A stretch of DNA of 21,556 nt from WHSY01 sp050700385. GTDB lineage: Bacteria > Actinomycetota > Actinomycetes > Mycobacteriales > Pseudonocardiaceae. The notes below the pieces were generated by a model. The model was not told the DNA's origin and ran no database searches. It was given only the letters and a program-made list of their open reading frames with translations. Made by a program: the position numbers and the translations under genes. Shown piece after piece: positions 1 through 7,784 of the stretch. How positions within the stretch are numbered: position 1 is the first letter of the stretch; each line of letters begins with the position of its first letter. Where the stretch lies: NCBI GenBank assembly GCA_050700385.1, contig JBOHGT010000430.1, positions 1-21,556 of the forward strand, given 5' to 3'.

Positions 1-349
1 GGGGTTGCACGTGCCGGATCAGCTGCAGGTACGCCGAAGCCATGTCCTCGACCGAAGCGCGCGGCTCCGAGCCGTTCTCCAGTCCCCCGGCCTCGATGCC
101 GTACAGGGTGACGGCATCGGCCAGGTGCGTGGCCAGCCGGGCATAGGCGTGCACCGTCCCGCTCACCGCATGCACGAGGAACAGCGGATCCCGCTCGGTG
201 CCCGGGGTCAGGCGCACGAGCGGGCCGTCGCGAGAGGAATCCCGAGCGCGCCCGGCCACGGTCGCCCGCAGCCGGCGGGCCAGCAGCGCCCGCCGCGACG
301 CCGACCACTCCGCAACCGGCCGGAAGCCACCATCAATGCCACCCGTCAT
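1..349 (-). CDS. NRPS-associated thioesterase, N-terminal part (runs off left edge)
   Basis: The reading frame from ATG 349-347 has no stop down to base 1, giving about 116 residues of a longer protein. Residues from about 50 read PLFLVHAVSGTVHAYARLA, the usual N-terminal beta strand and oxyanion-loop region of an NRPS thioesterase (alpha/beta hydrolase). The GxSxG serine motif would lie beyond the window. Residues 16-28 (WSASRRALLARRL) look like the linker that precedes NRPS condensation domains and closely match the start of the adjacent NRPS. The start codon overlaps the NRPS stop as ATGA, so the two genes are co-transcribed and probably translationally coupled. The likely role is release or cyclisation of the peptide, or editing of misprimed carriers if it acts as a type II enzyme. 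The fold is fairly sure; the role within the pathway is inferred. Confidence 0.75.
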   Translation of the reverse strand, partial: MTGGIDGGFRPVAEWSASRRALLARRLRATVAGRARDSSRDGPLVRLTPGTERDPLFLVHAVSGTVHAYARLATHLADAVTLYGIEAGGLENGSEPRASVEDMASAYLQLIRHVQP

Positions 350-3300
350 CCCTCGGTTTCCTCCAGTGACGCCAGCAGCACGGCCACCTCCTCGTCCGAG
401 AGGTGCTCCAGCTCTGCCAGCCGCCCGTCGCTGTCCAGGCTCTCGTCGCTGAGGCCATGCCCGGTGCGGAGTGCCTCGGCCAGGGTGGCGACGGTGGGGG
501 ATTGGAAGATGAGCGTGACGTCGGCCTCGACGGCGAGGGTGTCGCGCAGCCGGGCCAGCAGCCGCATGGCCTGCAACGAGTTGCCGCCCAGATCGAAGAA
601 GCTGTCGTCGGATCCGACGGCTTCCACGCCCAGCACCTCGGCGAACACGTCGGCGAGCAGAGTCTCCACCAGGGTGCGGGGGGCCTGCGTGCCGCTGGAC
701 GACACCGGTGCGGGGGCGGGCAACCCGTTGCGGTCGAGCTTGCCGCTGGCGGTCAACGGCAGGGCGTCGAGCACGACGATGTGGGCTGGCACCATGTAGG
801 CGGGCAGCCGGGCCTCCAGATGGCGTCGCAGCCCGGCGGGGTTCAACACCTCGGCCGCCTCGGCGGTGACGTAGCCCACCAACTGCTTGTACCCGGGCAC
901 GTCCTCGCGGGCGATCACCACCACCTGGGCCACGCCGGGATGGGCGGCCAGGACGGTCTCGATCTCGCCCAGCTCCACCCGGTAGCCGCGGATCTTGACC
1001 TGATGGTCCGTCCGGCCCAGCAGTACCAGATTCCCGTCGGGCAGCCAGCGGGCCAGGTCGCCGGTCGCGTACAGCCGGGCGCCAGGAGCGGCGAGGTCAC
1101 CTGCGAACGGGTTGGGGATGAACCGCTCGGCGGTCAGCTCCGGCCGGTTCACATAGCCCCGGGCCAGACCGATCCCGCCGAGGTACAGCTGGCCGGGCAC
1201 CCCCACCGGCACCGGGTTGAGCTGCCGGTCGAGGACGTAGACTTGCTGGTTGGCCAGCGGCCGGCCGATCGGTGGCGCCGGCTCATCCCCCCGGCACTCC
1301 CCCACGACCACGGCCACCGTCGCCTCGGTCGGCCCGTAGCCGTTGACGACCTGCCGGCCCGGACGCGCCCACGCCCGCACCAACTCCGACGAGAACGCCT
1401 CCCCACCCAGGACGATCGTCCGCAGGTCGGCGAAGGTGGCGGCCTCAGCCGCCAGCACAGTCGCCACCCCGGGCGTGAGCAGGGCAACAGTGATCCGGCG
1501 GTCGCGCAGCAACTGGGCCAGCCGCCCAGGTGACCGCAGCGTCTCCTCGCTGCCCAGGCACACCGTGGCCCCGCAGGCCAGCGCGGCGAACATCTCGAAT
1601 ACGGAAGCGTCGAAGCTGAGGGACGCGAACTGCAGGACCCGCTCACCCGGTCCCACCCCGAGCGCCCGGGCGGCGGAGACGGCGTAGTTCGCTACCGAGC
1701 GATGCTCGACCATCACGCCCTTCGGCTGGCCGGTGGACCCCGACGTGTAGATCACGTACGCCAGGTTGTGAGTCCCGGCCTGCCTGGGGAGCCCGGTGTC
1801 GTCGCCAGCGGTGATCGCCTCCCAGTCGGTGTCCAAGCGCACCACCGTCGCCTGCTGGCCCGCCACCGCACCGGCTGTGGCCGCCTCGGCCAGCACCACC
1901 GGGACTGCGCTGTCCTCCATCATGAACGCCAACCGCTCGGCGGGGTAGGCGGGATCCAACGGTAGGTAGGCGCCACCGGCCTTGAGCACCCCCAGAATCC
2001 CCGCCAGGCGGCGCAGCGAGCGTTGCGCGCACACCCCCACCAGCACCTCAGGGCCCACCCCGAGGCGCTGCAGGTACCGTGCCACCTGGTTGGCCTGCCG
2101 ATCAAGCTCCCGGTAGGAGATGCGCTGATCCGCCAGCACCGCCGCGGTCGCCTCCGGCCTGGCCACGGCCTGCGCCTCGAACAGCTCGTGCACGCATTGC
2201 ACCGGCGCCGGGGCCGCGGTGTCATTCCATTCCACCAGCTGACGGTGCCGTTCTTGCGGCGTGAGCAACGGCAGCTGCGACAGCCGCTGCCCCGGATCCG
2301 CCGTCACCCCCTCCAGCAATACCCGCAAGTGCGCCAGCATCCGCCACACCGTCGCCCGCTCGAACAAACCTGCGGCAAACTCCATCCCGAGGCCGAGGCT
2401 GTCGGAGGATTCCGAGACGAACAGGCTGAGGTCGGTCTTGGCGGTTCCCGTGGGAACGTCGTCCACCTCGATGCGAAGCGTCGAGGAGAACGCGGCGTCC
2501 CGGCTCTCCTGCACGGTGAAGCCGGTCTGGAACAGCGGGGAGCGGCTGGGGTCACGCTCGAGGCGCAGCGCGTCGACGAGTGTGGCGAACGGCAGGTCCT
2601 GGTGGACGTACGCGCCCATGGTGGCCTGCCGGACCCGGCTGAGCAGCTCGATGAAGCTGGGGTCCCCGGACAGGTCGACGCGGATGGCCAGCATGTTGAC
2701 GAAGTAGCCGATGACCGGCTCGAGTTCGGTGCGGCCACGGTTGGCGGCAGGAGTGCCGACCACGATATCGTCCTGGCCGCTGTAGCGGGACAGCAGCACC
2801 GCGAAACCGGCCAGCAGGGTCATGAACAGTGTGGCGCCTTGCTTGCGGCTCAGCTCCCTGAGGGCACCCGCCAGGGACCCTGGGATCTCGAGCGACTCGT
2901 TGGCGCCGGCGAACGACTGGATGGCCGGGCGTGGCCGGTCGGTTGGCAGCTCCAACGTCGGGACGCCTTCGAGAGTGTGTGTCCAGTAGTCGACGAGACG
3001 GGTGAGCCGGTCGCCCTCCAACTGCTGGCGCTGCCAGACGGCGTAGTCGGCATACTGCAGCTCTGACTCGGCCAGCCCCGCCTCGGCTCCGGTGGCGAAC
3101 TCGTCATAGAGCGCGCCGAGCTCGCGCAGGAACACCCCGGACGACCAGCCGTCGAAGACGATGTGATGCACCGTTATGACCAGCACGTGGCTGGTCTCGC
3201 CGAGCCGCACCAAGTGGGTCCGCAGCAGCGGCCCCCGGTCGAGTTGGAAGGGGCGCTGGCCCTGCGCGGCTGCCACCCGCGCCAGCTCGGCGTCACGCTG

Positions 3301-3699
3301 TCCGGCCGGCAGCTCGGTGAGGTCGGTCAGGCCCAGCTCCACCGGGTTCGGGGCGCCGATCACCTGCCACGGGCGGCCGTCGACGCTGGGGAAGGTGGTG
3401 CGCAGGCTCTCATGGCGGGCCACCAGCACCTCCAGTGCCCGTTGCAGCGCGGTCCGGTCGCACGGACCGTCCAGACGCGCGGCGAGCGGGACGTTGTAGG
3501 TGGGGGTTCCCGGCGCCAGCTGTGCCAGGAACCACAGCTGCTCCTGGGCGAACGACAGCGGCACCCGGTCCATCCCGGCCGGCCGACGGCGGATTCCCGC
3601 CTGACCCGGCCCGGCCACCGCCGCCCGTCGCAGCTGACGGGCCAGCAACGCCCGTCGCGACTCGGACAGCCCCTCAACCCGCGCAGGCACACCACTCAT
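346..3699 (-). CDS. Nonribosomal peptide synthetase, one module (C-A-PCP)
   Basis: This 1117-residue protein is a single extension module that adds one amino acid to a peptide carried in trans. The condensation domain (about 43-480) has the intact catalytic motif HHIVFDG at 178-184. The adenylation domain (about 490-1000) shows A3 TSGSTGQPKG near 649, A5 NGYGPTE, A7 YATGDLARW, A8 KIRGYRVELGEIE and A10 LTASGKLDRNG with its lysine. The peptidyl carrier domain has LGGNSL, with the phosphopantetheine serine at 1041. There is no epimerisation, methylation or in-cis thioesterase domain. Aligning by eye to GrsA gives the substrate pocket D-A-F-L-V-G-G-V-A-(K), which suggests a hydrophobic amino acid without naming it. 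ATG 3699 follows GAGGGG at moderate distance. The ATGA overlap with the thioesterase gene places both in one transcript, with further cluster genes expected to the left. Confidence 0.95.
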   Translation of the reverse strand: MSGVPARVEGLSESRRALLARQLRRAAVAGPGQAGIRRRPAGMDRVPLSFAQEQLWFLAQLAPGTPTYNVPLAARLDGPCDRTALQRALEVLVARHESLRTTFPSVDGRPWQVIGAPNPVELGLTDLTELPAGQRDAELARVAAAQGQRPFQLDRGPLLRTHLVRLGETSHVLVITVHHIVFDGWSSGVFLRELGALYDEFATGAEAGLAESELQYADYAVWQRQQLEGDRLTRLVDYWTHTLEGVPTLELPTDRPRPAIQSFAGANESLEIPGSLAGALRELSRKQGATLFMTLLAGFAVLLSRYSGQDDIVVGTPAANRGRTELEPVIGYFVNMLAIRVDLSGDPSFIELLSRVRQATMGAYVHQDLPFATLVDALRLERDPSRSPLFQTGFTVQESRDAAFSSTLRIEVDDVPTGTAKTDLSLFVSESSDSLGLGMEFAAGLFERATVWRMLAHLRVLLEGVTADPGQRLSQLPLLTPQERHRQLVEWNDTAAPAPVQCVHELFEAQAVARPEATAAVLADQRISYRELDRQANQVARYLQRLGVGPEVLVGVCAQRSLRRLAGILGVLKAGGAYLPLDPAYPAERLAFMMEDSAVPVVLAEAATAGAVAGQQATVVRLDTDWEAITAGDDTGLPRQAGTHNLAYVIYTSGSTGQPKGVMVEHRSVANYAVSAARALGVGPGERVLQFASLSFDASVFEMFAALACGATVCLGSEETLRSPGRLAQLLRDRRITVALLTPGVATVLAAEAATFADLRTIVLGGEAFSSELVRAWARPGRQVVNGYGPTEATVAVVVGECRGDEPAPPIGRPLANQQVYVLDRQLNPVPVGVPGQLYLGGIGLARGYVNRPELTAERFIPNPFAGDLAAPGARLYATGDLARWLPDGNLVLLGRTDHQVKIRGYRVELGEIETVLAAHPGVAQVVVIAREDVPGYKQLVGYVTAEAAEVLNPAGLRRHLEARLPAYMVPAHIVVLDALPLTASGKLDRNGLPAPAPVSSSGTQAPRTLVETLLADVFAEVLGVEAVGSDDSFFDLGGNSLQAMRLLARLRDTLAVEADVTLIFQSPTVATLAEALRTGHGLSDESLDSDGRLAELEHLSDEEVAVLLASLEETEG

Positions 3700-4014
3700 G
3701 CCACCGTCACCCCTCGCGCTCGACCCGGGAATCTCTCTCTAGAGACCCGTATGACGAACCCGCTGATACACCGTCCCCGGCACCAGGGCCGGCGCTCGGT
3801 CAGCCGGCCACCGGGCTCGGCGGCTGCTGCAGCGTGCGGATCGGGGAGCACAGGACCCATCCACGCGTATCACCCGGCCCAGCAGCCGGCTCTTCGTGAC
3901 AGCCGGGCACAGGGAATGCGCCGGATTCGCGGTCAGACCGACACAGCGAGGAACTCGATGTCAACGCAGCCGGCCGGAGGCGAGCCCGCTGGAAGGCCGG
4001 CGTCCCGATCCGGG
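3700..4014. other. 315-nt intergenic region between NRPS and mscR
   Basis: I see no convincing gene here. The region holds the NRPS upstream leader on the minus strand and a perfect 10-bp palindrome TCTCTAGAGA at 3736-3745, about 40 bp upstream of the NRPS start. No clear -35/-10 pair and no clear terminator for mscR could be picked by eye. Short frames on the plus strand lack ribosome binding sites. Confidence 0.5.
3736..3745. promoter_or_regulatory. 10-bp palindrome upstream of NRPS
   Basis: TCTCTAGAGA is a perfect palindrome in a locally AT-richer, CT-repetitive patch 37-46 bp before the NRPS start codon. It could be an operator. A palindrome this short can also arise by chance, so the call is weak. 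Confidence 0.25.
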
Positions 4015-5100
4015 CTACAGCACCACCACCGAGCGCAGCACCTCACCCCGCTGCATCCTGGCGAAGGCCTCCTCCACCTGGTCCAGGGCGATGGTCTCCG
4101 ACACGAAGGCGTCGAGGTCGAGCTTGCCCCTGAGGTAGCGGTCGACCAGCACCGGGAAGTCACGCGAGGGCAGGCAGTCGCCGTACAACGAGGGCCGCAG
4201 CGCCCCGGCCCGGTCGAACAGCTGTTGCAGCGGCAGCTCGATGGTCATCGTTGGGCCGGGGTAGCCGGCCTGCACCAGTGTGCCGTCCAGGTCACGGGCC
4301 AGGAACGCCTGACGGTAGGTCTCCGGGCGGCCGACCGCCTCGATCACCACATCGGCGCCGCAACCGCCGGTGAGCAACCGGATCTGCACCACCGGGTCAG
4401 TATCGGCCGCGTTCACCGTGTGGGTGGCGCCGAAGCGGCGGGCCCACTCCAGCTTGCGGGGGTGGATGTCGACCGCGATCACCATCCGGGCTCCCGCCAG
4501 GGCGGCTGCCGCGACAGCGGCGGCGCCCACCCCCCCGCAGCCGATCACCGCCACGGTGTCGCCCGGAGCCACCCCGCCGGTATGAACGGCGGCGCCATAG
4601 CCGGTCACCACCGCGCAGCCGATGAGGCAGGCGGCCTCCGGTCGGGCGGCGGGGTCGACCTTCACGGCCTGGCCGGCGGCCACCAGGGTGAGCTCGGCGA
4701 AGGCGCCGATGCCGAGCGCCGGGCTGAGCGGAGTGCCATCGGTCAAGCTCATGCGCTGCTCGGCGGTGCGGCTGGCGTAGCAGTGCCAGGGGCGGCCCCG
4801 CAGGCACGAGCGACACTGGCCGCAGGGTGCCCGCCAGGCCAGCACCACGTAATCGCCGGGGGCCACGCCGGTGACGCCGGCACCCACCGCCTCGACAGTC
4901 CCCGCCGCCTCATGGCCCAGCAGGAAAGGGAACTCGTCCTTGATGGCGCCCTCGCGATAGTGCAGGTCGGTATGGCATACGCCGCAGGCCTGCACCTGCA
5001 CCAGGGTCTCGCCGGGCCCGGGATCGGGGACCTGGATCGTCTGGATCGACACCGGCGCGCCCTTCTCCAGGGCGACGACACCTCGAACTTGATGGGTCAC
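4015..5100 (-). CDS. mscR: S-(hydroxymethyl)mycothiol dehydrogenase / S-nitrosomycothiol reductase
   Basis: This 361-residue zinc-dependent medium-chain alcohol dehydrogenase matches the length and, by eye, much of the sequence of mycobacterial MscR (AdhE2). It should oxidise S-hydroxymethyl-mycothiol with NAD, removing formaldehyde, and reduce S-nitrosomycothiol, removing nitric oxide, in the cytoplasm. Family signatures are CGVCHTD (Cys42), GHEAAG (His63, Glu64), the structural zinc lobe CGQCRSC with Cys93, 96, 99 and 107, the Rossmann motif GCGGVG, and the C-terminal LRSVVVL. The start is GTG 5100-5098, preceded by AAGGGAG about 5 nt upstream. It diverges from the PEP-utilising enzyme gene and lies upstream of the NRPS on the same strand, separated by 315 nt, so it may not belong to the NRPS pathway. 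Confidence in the family is high; assignment over other MDR subgroups rests on remembered similarity. Confidence 0.88.
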   Translation of the reverse strand: MTHQVRGVVALEKGAPVSIQTIQVPDPGPGETLVQVQACGVCHTDLHYREGAIKDEFPFLLGHEAAGTVEAVGAGVTGVAPGDYVVLAWRAPCGQCRSCLRGRPWHCYASRTAEQRMSLTDGTPLSPALGIGAFAELTLVAAGQAVKVDPAARPEAACLIGCAVVTGYGAAVHTGGVAPGDTVAVIGCGGVGAAAVAAAALAGARMVIAVDIHPRKLEWARRFGATHTVNAADTDPVVQIRLLTGGCGADVVIEAVGRPETYRQAFLARDLDGTLVQAGYPGPTMTIELPLQQLFDRAGALRPSLYGDCLPSRDFPVLVDRYLRGKLDLDAFVSETIALDQVEEAFARMQRGEVLRSVVVL

Positions 5101-5123
5101 ACCGCTCCCTTCGGCACCGGAGA

Positions 5124-5151
5124 CCGCCGGGCGGCTCCCGCCCTGCGGCGG
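5124..5151. promoter_or_regulatory. GC-rich hairpin between divergent genes
   Basis: GGGCGG-CTC-CCGCCC (5129-5143) forms a 6-bp stem with a 3-nt loop. It is extended by outer arms CCGCC (5124-5128) and GGCGG (5147-5151), with a 3-nt bulge. It lies in the 98-nt gap between the two divergent start codons at 5100 and 5199. It could be a shared operator or a leader hairpin. The symmetry is seen directly; the function is inferred. Confidence 0.45.
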
Positions 5152-5198
5152 CGACCATTCTGCTCATTCCCCACCGCAGGGCATAGGAGGATGACAAA

Positions 5199-7649
5199 GT
5201 GAAAGTGAACATGACGACCTCCGTACGGCTCCTGCGGGGCGTCACGTTGGCCGACACCGGCACGGTCGGCCGGAAGGCGGCCGCGTTGGGGGAGCTGCTC
5301 GCCGCGGGCTTTCCCGTGCCCGACGGGTTCGTACTGACCACCGACGCCGTGGCGCGGGTCGCCGCCACACCCCTGCCCGACGACATGGCCAGTGCGCTGG
5401 CCGCCATCACCGAGGCGATGGGCGACACGGCGTTGGCGGTCCGCTCCTCAGGGGTGGGCGAGGACCTTCCCGGCGCCTCGTACGCGGGCCAGTACCAGAC
5501 CGTACTCGACGTCAGGGGCACCGACGCGCTGGTGTCTGCGGTGCGGACGTGCCATGCCTCGGCGTGCTCCGAGCGGGTCACCGCCTACCAGCGGGCCCGA
5601 GGGTTGGGCGGCGTCCTGCGGATGGCGGTGCTGGTGCAGCGGATGGTGCCCGCGCAGACCGCGGGCGTGGCTTTTAGCGCCAACCCGGTCACCGGGGAAC
5701 GCGCCGAGGCGGTGGTCAGCGCAGTGCGGGGGCTCGGCGACCGATTGGCCTCCGGTCAGGCGACCCCGGATGAGTGGGTGGTCCCCGATGCCGAGGACCC
5801 CACCCGCCGGTCCGGCTCCGCCGACGCCATTACCGCCGATCAGGCTCGGACCGTCGCGGCGCTGGCGAGGCAGGTGGAAGCGCACTTCGGGGCGCCGCAG
5901 GACATCGAGTGGGCGCTAGCCGGCGGACGGGTATGGCTGCTGCAGACCCGTCCGATCACGGTGCTGCCCGTGCTGGCTGCCATCCCCGTCGAGGTGCCGC
6001 CGGGGTTCTGGCAACGCGACGTATACTGCCCCCGGCCATGGTCGCCGATGCACCGCTCGCTGGCTCTGCCTGCACTGGAGGCTGCGCTCAAACACCTGTT
6101 CTCATACGGCTTGACCGACGGGCTCGAGTTCGCCGAGATCGGCGGCTGGATGTATACCCGCTTCGTGCCCCTGGACACCCCCGAGCAGGTGCAGACTCGA
6201 GTCCAGCGCATCGTGGCGGCGACCCGCGCCGACGAGCCGGACCGGACCGTCCGGCGCTGGTACGACGAGTGGCGGCCGACGCTGGCGGCCCGCGTCACGC
6301 AGCTGCGCGACGTCGATCTCGCGAGCCTGACCGACGCCGGGCTGGTCGGCCACCTGCGGGCGGTCCAAGCGCTGGTCGAACAGACCCAGGACGCGCACTG
6401 TCGGGCCGGCGCTGCGGGCGCGTTCCTGCTCGGTGAGCTGGGGGTGGCCTGCCGGGATCTGCTCGGATGGGACGTCCGCCGGATCCTGAGGCTGCTGACC
6501 GGCCTGGCGGGCAAGACCACCGAGCCCGCCTTCCGCCTGGCCGACCTCGCCCAGATCGCTCGGGCCAAGCCCGCCGTTGCCCGCCTGCTGGAGCGCGTCG
6601 GCGAGGACACGGCGCTCCTGCTGGCCGATGTCGACGCCGAGTTCGCCGGCGCCTTCGCCGCCTACCAGCACGAGTACGGTCACCGCGCCATGAGCCCCGA
6701 CCTCACCGATCCGACCCTGGCGGAACGGCCCGTCCTCGTACTGAGCCTCGTCCGCAACCAGGTCGCTCGGCGCTTCACCCCTGCGGCCCACGTCGCCGCG
6801 CTGCAGGAGGAGCGGTCCATAGCAGTCGCCGAAGCGCAAGCGTCGCTCGCCGAGCGGCCCGCCGCCCACCGCGACCGCTTCGAGCGCACGCTCGCCCGTG
6901 CCCAGCAGGCGTATCCGGCGCGTGAGGACAGCATGTTCTTCTGGAGCGCCGCGCGGGCGCTCGTGCGCTACGCGGTGCTGGAGCTGGGCCGCCGCCTCGC
7001 CGACCGCGGCCAGCTCGCGCGGGTCGAGGATGTGTTCTTCTTGGAATCGGAAGAGGCAGGCGCCGCGCTGCGCGACCGAGGAGGCCGCCACGGCGTGGTG
7101 GTCCGGCGTGCGGCGGAACGCGCCTGGGCGGACGCGCATCCCGGCCCGGCGACCTACGGCGTGCCCCCCATACCGGTACCCGCGGCAGGTGCCTGGCGCG
7201 CCCTGCCGCCCGAAGCTCGCCATGCCCAGGCCGTGGCGACGTGGGCCTGGGAGGCGACGAGCGGGAACCCTGGCCAGCCCCAGACCGACCAACCCGTCGG
7301 CGTGGGGCTTCGCGGCGTCGCCGCCTGTCCCGGCCGGTACACCGGCCCCGCGCGTGTCATCACCGACGAGACCGAATTCGACAAACTCCAACCCGGCGAC
7401 ATTCTGATCTGCCCGGAGACCACCGCTGCTTGGTCCATACTCTTCCCCAGCGTCGGCGCTCTGATCACCGACACCGGTGGTCTGCTCTCCCATCCCGCGA
7501 TCATCGCCCGCGAATACCGTGTGCCCGCAGTGCTGGCCACCGGCAATGCCACCCGGCTCCTCCGCGACGGCCAGATCGTCACCGTCGACGGTGCCACCGG
7601 AGAGGTGCGGATCTCGCCTGACGACGCGGTTCACCCCACCTGCCGGTGA
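5199..7649 (+). CDS. PEP-synthase / rifampin-phosphotransferase-like enzyme
   Basis: This 816-residue protein has the three-part layout of PEP-utilising swivel enzymes. An N-terminal ATP-grasp domain (about 15-265) begins GRKAAALGELLAAGFPVPDG, continues with AVRSSGVGEDLPGASYAGQ, and ends at the typical LLQTRPITV. A linker follows (about 270-690, with WQRDVYCPRPWSPMH and YGHRAMSPDL). A C-terminal swivelling domain carries the phosphohistidine motif GGLLSHPAI, with His765. Such enzymes split ATP and pass phosphate through the histidine to pyruvate, water or a small-molecule hydroxyl, as in antibiotic phosphotransferase Rph. Rph is slightly longer, and the C-terminal PEP-binding domain of true PEP synthase is absent. 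The substrate is therefore unknown; antibiotic modification or a step in the neighbouring peptide pathway are guesses. GTG 5199 is 8 nt after AGGAGG (5185-5190). Confidence 0.85.
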   Translation: MKVNMTTSVRLLRGVTLADTGTVGRKAAALGELLAAGFPVPDGFVLTTDAVARVAATPLPDDMASALAAITEAMGDTALAVRSSGVGEDLPGASYAGQYQTVLDVRGTDALVSAVRTCHASACSERVTAYQRARGLGGVLRMAVLVQRMVPAQTAGVAFSANPVTGERAEAVVSAVRGLGDRLASGQATPDEWVVPDAEDPTRRSGSADAITADQARTVAALARQVEAHFGAPQDIEWALAGGRVWLLQTRPITVLPVLAAIPVEVPPGFWQRDVYCPRPWSPMHRSLALPALEAALKHLFSYGLTDGLEFAEIGGWMYTRFVPLDTPEQVQTRVQRIVAATRADEPDRTVRRWYDEWRPTLAARVTQLRDVDLASLTDAGLVGHLRAVQALVEQTQDAHCRAGAAGAFLLGELGVACRDLLGWDVRRILRLLTGLAGKTTEPAFRLADLAQIARAKPAVARLLERVGEDTALLLADVDAEFAGAFAAYQHEYGHRAMSPDLTDPTLAERPVLVLSLVRNQVARRFTPAAHVAALQEERSIAVAEAQASLAERPAAHRDRFERTLARAQQAYPAREDSMFFWSAARALVRYAVLELGRRLADRGQLARVEDVFFLESEEAGAALRDRGGRHGVVVRRAAERAWADAHPGPATYGVPPIPVPAAGAWRALPPEARHAQAVATWAWEATSGNPGQPQTDQPVGVGLRGVAACPGRYTGPARVITDETEFDKLQPGDILICPETTAAWSILFPSVGALITDTGGLLSHPAIIAREYRVPAVLATGNATRLLRDGQIVTVDGATGEVRISPDDAVHPTCR

Positions 7650-7784
7650 TCGTCGGCTGACCAATGGCTGAGCACGCCACGGTGGCCGTCGAGCGGGTCG
7701 ATGAGGCGGTGCGCCGCGGCTGCGGGCTCGGCGTGCGGGAGACATGACCACACGATCCGGCCAACTGCGAGGAACCACTCTTGG

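Noticed and set aside
3163..5202. 679-codon open frame on the plus strand over the NRPS start and mscR
   Set aside because: It lies opposite two well-supported genes and the gap between them. The product is rich in His, Arg, Gln and Gly with no domain, typical of antisense frames in GC-rich DNA.
7664..7747. 27-codon plus-strand frame after the PEP-utilising enzyme (starts MAEHATVAVERVDE)
   Set aside because: No ribosome binding site upstream and no family resemblance; probably chance.
6102..7778. 558-codon minus-strand frame opposite the PEP-utilising enzyme
   Set aside because: Low-complexity Gly/Arg/His product, no domains, and the opposite strand has a clear enzyme.
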